A stretch of DNA of 64,000 bases from JBIQKZ01 sp044464765 (GTDB lineage: Bacteria; Pseudomonadota; Gammaproteobacteria; Burkholderiales; Burkholderiaceae_B): the NCBI GenBank assembly GCA_044464765.1, contig JBIQKZ010000013.1:58123-122122 (forward strand). The letters run 5' to 3'. A program made the translations under genes and the position numbers. The number at the start of each line of letters is the position of its first letter. The stretch's first letter is position 1. Positions 8,298-17,269 of the stretch are shown piece by piece. A model generated the notes under the pieces. It searched no databases and was not told the DNA's origin. It was given only the letters and a program-made list of their open reading frames with translations.

Positions 8298-9215
8298 TCA
8301 GCGATCCCGCCCCACAATGTAGTCGGCCAGCTCAGCAAGCCGCGAGCCACCCGCGCCCAGCGGCAGCAATGCCGCATGCGCCTCAAGGCGTAGTTCTTCC
8401 AGCAACTGGCGGGCACCTTCAAGGCCAAGCAGGGAAACATAGGTGGGCTTTGCGCCCGCCGCGTCTTTCCCCGCCGTTTTACCCAGCACCGCAGTATCGC
8501 CTACAACATCCAAAACGTCGTCTGCAACCTGGAACGCCAGGCCAACGGCATCCGCATACGACTCCAGGCCATCGCGCAAATTGGAGCTGGCTCCGGCAAC
8601 GATACCACCCATCAGCACACTGGCTTGCAACATCGCGCCGGTTTTCATGGCGTGCATGGTTTCAAGCCTGTCGCGCTCGAGCTGGAGCCCCACGCTGTCG
8701 CAATCGATGGCCTGCCCGCCGGCCATGCCCAAACTGCCTGCCGAGCGCGCCAGTATTTCAATGGCCTGCACCACCAGCGCCGGGGCAACCGGCATTTGCG
8801 CCAGAATCTCGAAGGCTAACGGCTGAAGCGCATCGCCGGCCAGCATGGCTGTGGCTTCGTCGAACTGAATATGGGTGGTCGCCCGCCCACGCCGCAAGGC
8901 ATCGTTGTCCATGCAGGGAAGATCATCATGGATCAGGGAATAGGTATGGATGAGCTCCACCGCCGCAGCCGCTTGATCCAGCGCCATGCTTTGAGCCGAC
9001 GTGGCCTTGCCGCCGGCGGGAATGGAGGCCTCGCCCGCCGCATAGACCAGAGCGGCCCGTATCCGCTTGCCGCCGCCAAGAACAGCATAGCGCATCGCCT
9101 CGTGCAGCCGCTGAGGCGTCGCGCCAGCCTCGGGAATGACGCTATCCAGCACCGCATTCGCCCGCTCGGCGCGATTCGCCAGCCACCCGGGAAAATCGAG
9201 TTGGTGTCCGGGCAT
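8298..9215 (-). CDS. ispA: Polyprenyl synthetase (geranyl/farnesyl diphosphate synthase)
   Basis: This 305-residue trans-prenyltransferase has both aspartate-rich motifs: DDLPCMD at 97-103 and DDVLD at 232-236. The GGGKRIR substrate-binding motif is at 47-53. The 4-residue-insert form of the first motif (DDxxxxD) is typical of bacterial farnesyl diphosphate synthases. It elongates DMAPP with IPP for quinone side chains and undecaprenyl phosphate. The start is 2 bases from the end of xseB, indicating translational coupling; dxs follows. Confidence 0.95.
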   Translation of the reverse strand: MPGHQLDFPGWLANRAERANAVLDSVIPEAGATPQRLHEAMRYAVLGGGKRIRAALVYAAGEASIPAGGKATSAQSMALDQAAAAVELIHTYSLIHDDLPCMDNDALRRGRATTHIQFDEATAMLAGDALQPLAFEILAQMPVAPALVVQAIEILARSAGSLGMAGGQAIDCDSVGLQLERDRLETMHAMKTGAMLQASVLMGGIVAGASSNLRDGLESYADAVGLAFQVADDVLDVVGDTAVLGKTAGKDAAGAKPTYVSLLGLEGARQLLEELRLEAHAALLPLGAGGSRLAELADYIVGRDR

Positions 9216-9217
9216 TG

Positions 9218-9460
9218 TCAGTCCTCGTTGGCCGCATCATTGCCAAGAGGCTGAAGGAGATTCCCCTGCAGAACCTTGACCTGCTGTTCGGCGGAATCCA
9301 GCAAGCGCTGACAGATCCGGGCCAGCTCCACGCCTTGCTGATAGGCGGCCAGCGATTGATCCAACGGCAATGCCCCGCCTTCCATCTGCACCACCAGCGA
9401 CTCGAGCTGCGCCAACGCGGTTTCAAAATCCTGAGGGAGCGGTTGTTTTTCGTCTGCCAT
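9218..9460 (-). CDS. xseB: Exodeoxyribonuclease VII small subunit
   Basis: This 80-residue helical protein matches XseB: DFETALAQLESLVVQMEGGALPLDQSLAAY is the family core. It binds XseA to form the exonuclease VII that degrades single-stranded DNA. The large subunit gene is not in the window. The ATG at 9458-9460 gives the usual family length; a longer TTG-started version (to 9526) adds residues without family similarity and is disfavoured. It is the first gene of xseB-ispA-dxs. Confidence 0.93.
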   Translation of the reverse strand: MADEKQPLPQDFETALAQLESLVVQMEGGALPLDQSLAAYQQGVELARICQRLLDSAEQQVKVLQGNLLQPLGNDAANED

Positions 9461-9579
9461 AGTTTGAGATCCATAGATCAGTCCTGGCAGCGGCACGCTG
9501 CTGGACCGGGAAGAAACCTGCTTCAATTACCTGAATTGTACGAGATGCGCCCCATCGGCACATCTACGCCGCCAACGGA

Positions 9580-9610
9580 TTGATATAGAAAGAAAAAACT
9601 AGGGTACAAT
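9580..9610 (+). promoter_or_regulatory. Possible promoter of the Rieske oxygenase gene
   Basis: TTGATA (9580-9585) and TACAAT (9605-9610) are separated by 19 bases, slightly long for a sigma-70 promoter, in an AT-rich stretch 70 bases before the start codon. No operator is evident. Confidence 0.4.
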
Positions 9611-9679
9611 TTTTGGTTCTTTTATTTTTAATCGGCCAATCTCGCAACAGCCTGGCCCTGCCTGGGCGGGAGGGACTCC

Positions 9680-10822
9680 ATGACCGACATAGGTCGGGAA
9701 GCGCATTTCGCGCTGGCGCAATCGCACTTATCAGTTGAAAGCTATTTTGACGAGGCAATACTTGCCCGTGAAAAAGCCCTGATTTTCAATAATTCAGCCT
9801 TATACGTAGGGCATGAGAAGCTGGTGCCGGAACTTGGCGACTGGCGCAGCCTGGCACACGAAAACGCGGGCCGAGTGCTCGTACGCGGTCCCCAGGGGGT
9901 AGAGCTCCTGTCCAATGTCTGCCGCCATCGGCAAGCCGTCATGCTCGGCTTCAACGGCAGCGACGCCAAGGGCGCCTGCTCGCAACACGGCAACCTGCGC
10001 TCCACAGGCGGCAACATCGTGTGCCCCGTGCACCGCTGGACCTACAGCGTCCAGGGCACGCTCATCGGCGCCCCGCAGTTCCCCCACACTCCCCAGATGA
10101 ACTTGCAAAAGTTCACCCTAAAGAACTGCCACGGGCTGTTGTTCGAAGGCCCGCGCGAACCCGCCACCGACCTGGCCCCCCTTTTCGCCCAGCCTGAATT
10201 CGAGTTTTCCGATTATGTACTGGACCATGTGGAAGTCCATCATTGCCACTACAATTGGAAAACCTTTATCGAGGTCTACCTAGAGGACTACCACGTAGGC
10301 CCGTTTCACCCGGGGCTGGGGCAATTTGTTACCTGCGATGACCTAACTTGGGAATTTTCTGATTGGTATAGCTCGCAGCGTGTGGGCGTGCATCACGCCC
10401 TGTCGCAGCCCGGCACTGAAACCTACCGGCGGTGGCACGATCACCTGCTGGAGTTCCGCGCCGGCGCGGCGCCCGATTTCGGCGCCATCTGGGTCACCTA
10501 CTTTCCCACGCACATGATAGAAATCTATCCCCATGTGCTGGTCTTGTCGACCCTGCACCCCGTCAGTCCGCAGGAAACGGTCAACATCGTCGAGTTCTAC
10601 TACCCCGAGGAAATCGTGGCTTTCGAGCGCGAGTTCGTGCTGGCCCAGCGTGCTGCGTATCTTGAAACCGCCATCGAAGACGATGAAATCGCCGAACGCA
10701 TGGACGCCGGGCGCAAAGCCCTGATGCAACGCGGCGTGAATGAAACCGGCCCGTATCAATCGCCCATGGAAGACGGCATGTTGCATTTCCATGCCTGGTA
10801 TCAGCGCATGATGGGCCAGTGA
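9680..10822 (+). CDS. Rieske non-haem iron oxygenase, alpha subunit
   Basis: This 380-residue protein has an N-terminal Rieske [2Fe-2S] domain: CRH at 81-83 and CPVHRW from 115. The C-terminal catalytic domain carries the mononuclear-iron motif NWKTFIEVYLEDYHVGPFH with two histidines spaced as in ring-hydroxylating oxygenases. A good GGGAGGG ribosome-binding site precedes the ATG. Between the two Rieske half-motifs is an insertion that contains a second CxxH (Cys100, His103). No reductase or beta subunit gene is adjacent, so the electron donor and substrate are unknown. It is divergent from xseB. Confidence 0.88.
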   Translation: MTDIGREAHFALAQSHLSVESYFDEAILAREKALIFNNSALYVGHEKLVPELGDWRSLAHENAGRVLVRGPQGVELLSNVCRHRQAVMLGFNGSDAKGACSQHGNLRSTGGNIVCPVHRWTYSVQGTLIGAPQFPHTPQMNLQKFTLKNCHGLLFEGPREPATDLAPLFAQPEFEFSDYVLDHVEVHHCHYNWKTFIEVYLEDYHVGPFHPGLGQFVTCDDLTWEFSDWYSSQRVGVHHALSQPGTETYRRWHDHLLEFRAGAAPDFGAIWVTYFPTHMIEIYPHVLVLSTLHPVSPQETVNIVEFYYPEEIVAFEREFVLAQRAAYLETAIEDDEIAERMDAGRKALMQRGVNETGPYQSPMEDGMLHFHAWYQRMMGQ

Positions 10823-10857
10823 CGCCTTAGCCTGCTATCCGCCTTAGGCCACCTAGC

Positions 10858-11721
10858 TCAGTCACCCCGCGCGACCGGACGCGAGGGGTCGCTGCACCAC
10901 TCGCTCCACGAACCCGGATACAACGCCGAACCGCCCAGGCCGGCCACTTCCATGGCCAGCAGGTTATGGCAGGCGGTAATTCCCGAACCGCACTGATGCA
11001 CCACCTTGGATGGCGGCGTGTCGCCCAGCAGGGCAAGGAACTCGTCGTGCAATTGCTGTGCGGGCTTAAAGCGGCCGTTCTCCTGCACATTCAAGGTATT
11101 GGGCCGATTGATCGCCCCCGGGATATGCCCGGCCACTGGATCCATGGGCTCGACCTCGCCGCGATAGCGATTGGCGGCCCGCGCATCAACGACAGTGAAT
11201 TGCTTGTCGTGAATATTAGCCAGCACGGTATCCGCATCCACGGTGGCCATCGCCGCATGGACGCTGCCCTGGGCTTTCGGCGTTGGCGCCTGGGCCGACG
11301 TTACCGAACCACTGCCTGCCTCGACGGCACCGCCCTGCGCGAGCCAGGCGGGCCAGCCCCCGTCCAGGACAGCGACTTTCTCGTGACCCAGCCAGCGCAG
11401 CATCCACCATAGATGCGCGGCAAACATGCCGGCGCTGGCATCGTAAATTACCACTTGCGTGTCCGGCGCCAGGCCGTGGCTGTGCATCAAGCGCGCGAAT
11501 TCCGGCAAGCCAGGCAGGGGGTGCCGGCCATTGCTTCCCGTCTTGGGGGCGGCCAGTTGGCTTTCATGATCCAGGTAATGCGCTCCGGGGATGTGGGCCT
11601 CTTCATAGGCGCGCCGTCCGGCGCCGTGATCGGCCAGGTCGTGGCGCACATCGAAGATCAGCCAACCCGGCGCATTCAGGGACGCGGCAAGCTGCGCTGC
11701 GTCGATAAGAGTCGTATACAT
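10858..11721 (-). CDS. Sulfurtransferase, 3-mercaptopyruvate type
   Basis: This 287-residue protein has tandem rhodanese domains, the N-terminal one inactive and the C-terminal one with the active loop HQCGSGITA (catalytic Cys244). CGSG[IV]T is the signature of 3-mercaptopyruvate sulfurtransferases rather than thiosulfate sulfurtransferases (CRxGx[RT]). It transfers sulfane sulfur to thiols or cyanide. The ATG at 11719-11721 is chosen because GGAG lies 8 bases before it; the upstream in-frame codons are not supported. It lies 64 bp downstream of the DMT permease on the same strand and converges with the Rieske gene. Confidence 0.9.
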   Translation of the reverse strand: MYTTLIDAAQLAASLNAPGWLIFDVRHDLADHGAGRRAYEEAHIPGAHYLDHESQLAAPKTGSNGRHPLPGLPEFARLMHSHGLAPDTQVVIYDASAGMFAAHLWWMLRWLGHEKVAVLDGGWPAWLAQGGAVEAGSGSVTSAQAPTPKAQGSVHAAMATVDADTVLANIHDKQFTVVDARAANRYRGEVEPMDPVAGHIPGAINRPNTLNVQENGRFKPAQQLHDEFLALLGDTPPSKVVHQCGSGITACHNLLAMEVAGLGGSALYPGSWSEWCSDPSRPVARGD

Positions 11722-11785
11722 ACTTTTCGCTCCAGTAAACCGAAAGTGAATCGGCTGCATTCAGCAGCCTGGGCCGCCCAGCGGC

Positions 11786-12655
11786 TTAACTTGCCTGCGC
11801 GGCTCGTTGCGCCGCTTTGCTGTCGCTATAGGTGCTCCATGCCGACAACAAGCCCGCGCCGATGATCAGCGCCATGCCGCTCCAGGCCAGAACATCGGGA
11901 TAATCCCCCCAGAAGATAATTCCCAGCAAGGTGGCAAAAACAATATTGGCGTACTGCAGGGCAACGGTCAACAGGGTCGAGCCGTGTCCAAACGCCCGCG
12001 TCATCGCCAATTGCCCGAATAAGCCCGAAGTTCCCAACCCGATCAGCGCGACCCAGGCCGGTGCGCTCAATGGCGACCAGCCGCGAAACACTAGGCCGCC
12101 CAGACTGCTCAGACAGACGCATATGGAAAAGATCAGTACAATCCGCCATTCGGCCTCGCCGATGCGACTAAGCTGGCGCACCTGCATCATGGCCACGGCG
12201 TTCAACGACGCGCCGACCAGGCCCAGCAAGCCGGCCAGGAAATCATCCTGCCCCACGCTGGGCCGCAACACAGCAATGACGCCCAGAAACCCCAACGCCA
12301 CGGCGAACGTGCGCAAGGCATCGCGATTTCCACGAAAAAGCACCCAGCCGGTGATAAACAGTGCGGAGGTGTAATTAAGGCTGACAGCGGTCGAAAGCGC
12401 CAATTGCGACAAGGCGTAGAAAAACAGCCACATCGACCCCAGCCCCGCCACATTGCGCCAGATATGGGCCGTCCAGTCGTTGGGCCGGATGCGGCGATGG
12501 CTGATACGCGCCCAGATCAACAGCAACAGGACTGAAGGCAGACCGCGAAACAGTACAATCTGGGGCAGCGAAGCCCCTTGGTCGGACGCAACCTTGATGC
12601 AGGCTCCCATGATCGAAAACATGGCGCATGCCAATAACATCCACAGAGACTGCAT
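11786..12655 (-). CDS. EamA/DMT-family permease
   Basis: This 289-residue hydrophobic protein has about ten transmembrane segments arranged as two EamA repeats, the normal architecture of drug/metabolite transporters in the inner membrane. The first repeat holds MLLACAMFSIMGACIKVAS and the second GLGTSGLFGQLAMTRAFGHG. The substrate is not predictable. It is divergent from htpX, 92 bp apart, and precedes the sulfurtransferase gene. Confidence 0.88.
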   Translation of the reverse strand: MQSLWMLLACAMFSIMGACIKVASDQGASLPQIVLFRGLPSVLLLLIWARISHRRIRPNDWTAHIWRNVAGLGSMWLFFYALSQLALSTAVSLNYTSALFITGWVLFRGNRDALRTFAVALGFLGVIAVLRPSVGQDDFLAGLLGLVGASLNAVAMMQVRQLSRIGEAEWRIVLIFSICVCLSSLGGLVFRGWSPLSAPAWVALIGLGTSGLFGQLAMTRAFGHGSTLLTVALQYANIVFATLLGIIFWGDYPDVLAWSGMALIIGAGLLSAWSTYSDSKAAQRAAQAS

Positions 12656-12747
12656 GTAAGCTACCAGAGTTCAGATTGGCATAAAAAAACGATACTATAA
12701 CTGCCCCGGCAGTTTTTCTTTACTGTTACACCAGGAATACAAAACTC

Positions 12748-13629
12748 ATGCAACGCATTATCCTGTTTTTGATCACCAATATTGCCGTCATGGTCGTGCT
12801 GGGCATCACCATGAGCGTCCTGGGCGTGGGCCGCTTCCTGACCGCCAACGGCCTGGATCTGACCCAGTTGTTGATCTTTTCGGCGCTGGTTGGTTTCACC
12901 GGATCGATCATCTCGCTGCTGATGAGCAAATGGATGGCCAAGCGCAGCACGGGCGCCCACGTCATCGATCCTGCGGCGCCAGGCAATGCGCGGGAAGCCT
13001 GGCTGGTGGATACCGTTCACCAGCTCGCCGACCGTGCCGGCATCGGCCACCCTGAAGTCGCGATTTATCAGGGAGCGCCCAACGCCTTCGCCACAGGCGC
13101 ATTCAAGAACGACGCCCTGGTGGCGGTCTCCACCGGCCTGCTCGAATCCATGACGGAAGAGGAAGTGGCGGCCGTGCTGGGCCACGAAGTGGCGCACGTC
13201 GCCAACGGCGACATGATCACCCTGACCCTCATCCAGGGGGTGGTCAATACGTTTGTGATTTTCATGGCCCGCGTCGTGGGTTATTTTGTCGATCGCGTAT
13301 TGCTCAAGAACGAGCGCGGTGTCGGCATTGGCTATTACGTGTCGGTGATTGCCGCCGAAATCATCTTTGGCGTGCTGGCCTCGATTATTGTCGCCTGGTT
13401 CTCCCGGCGACGGGAATTCCGTGCCGATGCGGGCTCCGCCCATCTGATGGGCGCACGTGAACCCATGATCCGCGCGTTGGCCCGTCTGGGCGGTGTGCAG
13501 CCAGGCGAGCTGCCCAAGTCGTTCGAAGCCTCGGGCATCTCGGGCGGCAGGGGCGTGGGCGCGCTATTTGCCACCCACCCGCCGATTGAAGATCGCATTC
13601 GCGCCCTGCAATCGGCCACCCCTTCCTGA
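12748..13629 (+). CDS. htpX: Membrane zinc metalloprotease HtpX
   Basis: This 293-residue inner-membrane M48 peptidase has two N-terminal transmembrane segments. The zinc motif HEVAH is at 146-150, two further hydrophobic segments follow, and FRADAGSAHLM carries the third ligand. HtpX degrades misfolded membrane proteins alongside FtsH. Length and topology are normal for the family. It is divergent from the DMT permease and converges with the dienelactone hydrolase gene. Confidence 0.96.
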   Translation: MQRIILFLITNIAVMVVLGITMSVLGVGRFLTANGLDLTQLLIFSALVGFTGSIISLLMSKWMAKRSTGAHVIDPAAPGNAREAWLVDTVHQLADRAGIGHPEVAIYQGAPNAFATGAFKNDALVAVSTGLLESMTEEEVAAVLGHEVAHVANGDMITLTLIQGVVNTFVIFMARVVGYFVDRVLLKNERGVGIGYYVSVIAAEIIFGVLASIIVAWFSRRREFRADAGSAHLMGAREPMIRALARLGGVQPGELPKSFEASGISGGRGVGALFATHPPIEDRIRALQSATPS

Positions 13630-13659
13630 TCGGTGCTGCCAGCCAAGCAGCGCATCAAA

Positions 13660-13675
13660 GCGGCGGAGCCGCCGC
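13660..13675. terminator. GC-rich hairpin between htpX and the dienelactone hydrolase gene
   Basis: GCGGCG (13660-13665) pairs with CGCCGC (13670-13675) over GAGC, in the 61-bp gap between convergent genes. There is no T-run, so its role as a bidirectional stop is only positional. Confidence 0.35.
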
Positions 13676-13690
13676 CTTCAGCCAACCCAA

Positions 13691-14479
13691 CTAACCCAAA
13701 TACTTGCCCAGCCAGGCAACCGCGCGCGACCAGCCATCCTTGGCATCGTCCGCGCGGTAGCTGGGCCGGTAGTCGGAATAGAAAGCATGGCCGGCATCCG
13801 GATACACAACCATTTGCGACGCCTTGGCAGCCGCGTTGCCGGCTGCCAGCACTTCTTCGATGCGGCGCACGTCTTCCAGCGGAATACTGGCGTCCTGGCC
13901 TCCATACAGGCCCAGCATCGGCCCATGGATCTTGCCGGCCACATCGACAGGATTCTGTGTCTGCAGCGGCCCATGCCCGACTGCCAGCTTGCCGTACCAG
14001 GCTACCCCAGCCTTGCAGGCCGGATTATGGGCGGCGTACATCCAGGCTAACCGGCCGCCCCAGCAAAAGCCCGTAACCCCAACGCGGCTGGCATCGGCGC
14101 CCTGCTCGCCCGCCCATTTGGCGGCCGCATCGAGATCGGCCAGCACTTGTTCGTCGGGAACCTTCGAGACGATGTCTTTAATCAACGATGGAATATCGGT
14201 ATAACCCGAGGCATCGCCCTGGCGCTGATACAACTCGACCGAAACTGCAAAATAGCCCTCGTTGGCAAACCGGCGGCAGACATCCCGAATATGCTCATGC
14301 AGACCAAAGATCTCCTGAATGACCAGCAGCACCGGCAAGTTGTCCTGTCCGGCCGGAGCCGCGTAATAGGCATCGATAACGCCATCGAAGGTGGGCAGCG
14401 AAAAACTGCCCTCGCGCAGATTGTCTGACGACGTATGAATGGTGGTGTCCGCCTGCCCGGTAATGGGTGAAAAAGACAT
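13691..14479 (-). CDS. Dienelactone hydrolase family protein
   Basis: This 262-residue alpha/beta hydrolase has the dienelactone hydrolase nucleophile motif GFCWGG (Cys139), Asp in GGQDASIP and His in DAGHAFYSDY, so the triad is complete. AAGGAGATACG precedes the ATG. In the beta-ketoadipate pathway such enzymes open dienelactones to maleylacetate, but many chromosomal paralogues act on other esters. No ring-cleavage genes are nearby, so the substrate is open. Confidence 0.88.
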   Translation of the reverse strand: MSFSPITGQADTTIHTSSDNLREGSFSLPTFDGVIDAYYAAPAGQDNLPVLLVIQEIFGLHEHIRDVCRRFANEGYFAVSVELYQRQGDASGYTDIPSLIKDIVSKVPDEQVLADLDAAAKWAGEQGADASRVGVTGFCWGGRLAWMYAAHNPACKAGVAWYGKLAVGHGPLQTQNPVDVAGKIHGPMLGLYGGQDASIPLEDVRRIEEVLAAGNAAAKASQMVVYPDAGHAFYSDYRPSYRADDAKDGWSRAVAWLGKYLG

Positions 14480-14526
14480 CGTATCTCCTTGATATCCATC
14501 GGTTGCTAAAGAATAGTCTGTAAAGA

Positions 14527-14550
14527 GCCGGCATGCGCCTGCCCGCCGGC
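14527..14550 (-). terminator. Possible terminator downstream of polA
   Basis: On the minus strand two GCCGGC arms enclose a 12-nt loop and are followed by TCTTTA, directly after the polA stop (14552). Confidence 0.4.
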
Positions 14551-14551
14551 G

Positions 14552-17269
14552 TCAGTGCGCCTGCTCCCAGTTAGGCCCCACGCCCACTTCCGCCACCAGG
14601 GGAACGCTAAGGGAGCCCACGTTGCACATCAAGGCGGGCAGGCTCTGAACCACGCGATCAACCTCGTCGTCGGGCGCATCCAGCACCAGCTCGTCGTGCA
14701 CCTGCATGATCATCAGGGTCTTGAGCTTGTGCTGATCCAGCCAGTTTTGCACGGCCACCATCGCCATTTTGATCAAGTCTGCCGCCGTTCCCTGCATGGG
14801 CGCGTTGATGGCTGCGCGCTCGGCGGCCGCCTGCCGGGGGCCCTTGGCTCCTTTGAGCTCAGGCAGCCACAAGCGCCGGCCAAAGACGGTTTCCACATAG
14901 CCCTGATCGCGCGCCAACACACGGGTTTTATCCATATAGGCCGCCACCCCCGGATAACGCGCAAAATAGCGGTCGATATAGTTTCGTGCGGCGCTGCGGG
15001 TAATGCCCAGGCTGGAAGCCAGCCCGAACTCGCCCATGCCATAGATGAGCCCGAAATTGATCGCCTTGGCGGCGCGGCGCTGCTCGGCGCTGACATCGGC
15101 CTGCGCAACCCCAAAGACTTCAGCGGCGGTGGCCTTGTGGATGTCGTCGCCCCGCTCGAAGGCGCTTTGAAGGTTCTTGTCATCGGACACGTGGGCCATG
15201 ACCCGCAATTCGATCTGCGAATAATCGGCCGACACGATTTTTCCCGTGGTCGGGATGAAAGCCGTGCGCACCCGTCTGCCCTCAGGCGTGCGCACGGGAA
15301 TATTCTGCAGGTTGGGATCCGACGAAGCCAGCCGTCCGGTAATGACGGCGGCCTGGGCATAGCGGGTATGAACGCGGCCCGTGGACGAGTTGATCATCTT
15401 GGGCAGCTTGTCGGTGTAGGTGGATTTGAGCTTGGCCAGGCCGCGATAATCGAGCAGAACCTGCGGCAAGGGATAGTCTTGCGCCAGCTTGGTCAGCACA
15501 TCTTCGTCGGTGGACGGCGCGCCGCTGGCGGTTTTGCGCACGACGGGCAGTTCCATGCGCTGAAACAGAATTTCACCCAGCTGCTTGGGCGAGTTCAGAT
15601 TAAAAGGCTGGCCGGCCAGTTCGTAGGCCTTTTGCTCCAGCTGGTGCAATTGCATCCCGATCTCGTGGCTTTGAGCCGCCAGCGATGCGGCGTCGATGCG
15701 CACACCATTGCGCTCGATGGTGGCCAGGACAGCGGACGTTTGCACTTCAAGCGCGTAGATGGACTCCAGCCCGGGCTCCTGCGCAAGTTTGGGGCGCAAG
15801 ACCTGGTGCAGCCGAAGCGTGAAATCGGCATCTTCGCTGGCGTAGTAGGCCGCCTTTTCAAGGTCGACTTCATCGAAACCGATTTGCTTGGCGCCTTTGC
15901 CGCACAAGTCTTCGTAGGTCGTTCCTGTGACCCCCAGCCAACGTTGCGCCAATTCCTGCATATTGACGCGCCGATGGGATTCGAGCACATAAGCCTGCAA
16001 CATGGTGTCTTCGGTCACGCCCGCCAACGCCACGCCCTCGTTGGCCAGCACATGGGTGTCGTATTTGGCGTTATGCAGCAACTTGGCCGCCTTGGGATCC
16101 TGAAGCCAGCCGCGCAGCTTTTTCAGCACGTGGTCAACGGGCAGTTGATCAACCACGCCAGGGGCCCGGTGCCTTACGGGTATATAGCATGCGCGCCCCG
16201 CCTCGACCGACAGGGAAATGCCCACCAGCCTGGCCGCCATGGGATCAAGCGAGGTGGTTTCGGTATCCAGCGCCACCAACGGAGCCGCAGTGATCCGCTG
16301 AAGCCATTCGTCGAAAGCCTTCCAGTCGAGAATCGTTTCATAGTCGACCTGCGCCGGCGCCTCGGGTGTTTCCGGGGCGATCCTGCTGTCTTGCACAGGC
16401 ACACGATCGGGATCCCCGCTGGCTTCACGCAACCAGGTGCGAAACCCGTATTCCTCGTACAGCGCCACCAAAGCCGCAGTATCCGCTACTTTGGGCGCAA
16501 GATCGGACAAGTCGCTGGACAGAAAAGGGATTTCGCAGTCGGTTTTAATCGTGACCAGCTTCCTGGTCATGTCGAAATTGGGTATGGCTTCGCGCAAATT
16601 AGCGCCCAGAACGCCTTTTATCTCGTGGGCATTGGCCACCAGATTCGCCAGGGAGTCGTATTGATTCAACCACTTGGCGGCAGTTTTCGGCCCCACTTTG
16701 GGCACACCGGGTATGTTGTCGACGGTGTCCCCTGTTAACATGAGAAAGTCGATGATTTGATCGGGGCGCACACCGAACTTGGCGAGCACTCCCGCAACAT
16801 CCGACTTATCGCCGCTCATGGTGTTCACTAGTTCGACCTGGTCGTTCACCAGTTGCGCCAGGTCTTTATCCCCAGTGGATATCACGGTATGCACGCCATC
16901 CTGGGTTGCGCGCTTGGCCAGGGTGCCGATGACGTCATCGGCCTCGACCCCCGACACCGACAGCACCGGCCAACCCATGGCGGCAACCGCACGGTGAATG
17001 GGTTCGATCTGTGCGCGCAAGTCGTCCGGCATATCCGGCCTGTGCCCCTTGTATTCGGGGTAGATGTCATCGCGAAATGTGCCGCCTTTGGCATCGAACA
17101 CACACGCAGCGTAATCCGCCTTGATATCCTGTGACAGTCTCCGTAACATGGATATGACACCATATAGGGCGCCGGTTGGTTCCCCTTTGGCGTTCCTGAG
17201 ATCGGGCAATGCATGGAAGGCGCGATACAAATAGCTGGATCCATCAACAAGAAGCAAGGTTTTTTTCAT
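14552..17269 (-). CDS. polA: DNA polymerase I
   Basis: This 905-residue protein has three domains in the usual order: an N-terminal 5'-nuclease (LLLVDGSSYLYRAFHALP), a 3'-5' exonuclease with DTET intact (near residue 336), and the family A polymerase with DYSQIELRVMAH (about 679), RRAAKAINFGLIYG and QVHDELVLD (about 852). It fills gaps and removes primers. The ATG at 17267-17269 begins MKKTLLLVDG; a 44-codon upstream extension of the frame is not homologous and runs into the divergent LOG gene. That start codon overlaps the start codon of the LOG gene on the other strand. Confidence 0.97.
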   Translation of the reverse strand: MKKTLLLVDGSSYLYRAFHALPDLRNAKGEPTGALYGVISMLRRLSQDIKADYAACVFDAKGGTFRDDIYPEYKGHRPDMPDDLRAQIEPIHRAVAAMGWPVLSVSGVEADDVIGTLAKRATQDGVHTVISTGDKDLAQLVNDQVELVNTMSGDKSDVAGVLAKFGVRPDQIIDFLMLTGDTVDNIPGVPKVGPKTAAKWLNQYDSLANLVANAHEIKGVLGANLREAIPNFDMTRKLVTIKTDCEIPFLSSDLSDLAPKVADTAALVALYEEYGFRTWLREASGDPDRVPVQDSRIAPETPEAPAQVDYETILDWKAFDEWLQRITAAPLVALDTETTSLDPMAARLVGISLSVEAGRACYIPVRHRAPGVVDQLPVDHVLKKLRGWLQDPKAAKLLHNAKYDTHVLANEGVALAGVTEDTMLQAYVLESHRRVNMQELAQRWLGVTGTTYEDLCGKGAKQIGFDEVDLEKAAYYASEDADFTLRLHQVLRPKLAQEPGLESIYALEVQTSAVLATIERNGVRIDAASLAAQSHEIGMQLHQLEQKAYELAGQPFNLNSPKQLGEILFQRMELPVVRKTASGAPSTDEDVLTKLAQDYPLPQVLLDYRGLAKLKSTYTDKLPKMINSSTGRVHTRYAQAAVITGRLASSDPNLQNIPVRTPEGRRVRTAFIPTTGKIVSADYSQIELRVMAHVSDDKNLQSAFERGDDIHKATAAEVFGVAQADVSAEQRRAAKAINFGLIYGMGEFGLASSLGITRSAARNYIDRYFARYPGVAAYMDKTRVLARDQGYVETVFGRRLWLPELKGAKGPRQAAAERAAINAPMQGTAADLIKMAMVAVQNWLDQHKLKTLMIMQVHDELVLDAPDDEVDRVVQSLPALMCNVGSLSVPLVAEVGVGPNWEQAH

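Noticed and set aside
12661..13443. 260-codon minus-strand frame over htpX
   Set aside because: Antisense to the complete htpX gene; His/Asp/Gly-rich composition without any domain.
14555..16738. 727-codon open frame antisense to polA
   Set aside because: Lies entirely inside polA, is His/Gln/Gly-rich as expected of antisense translation, and has no recognisable domain.
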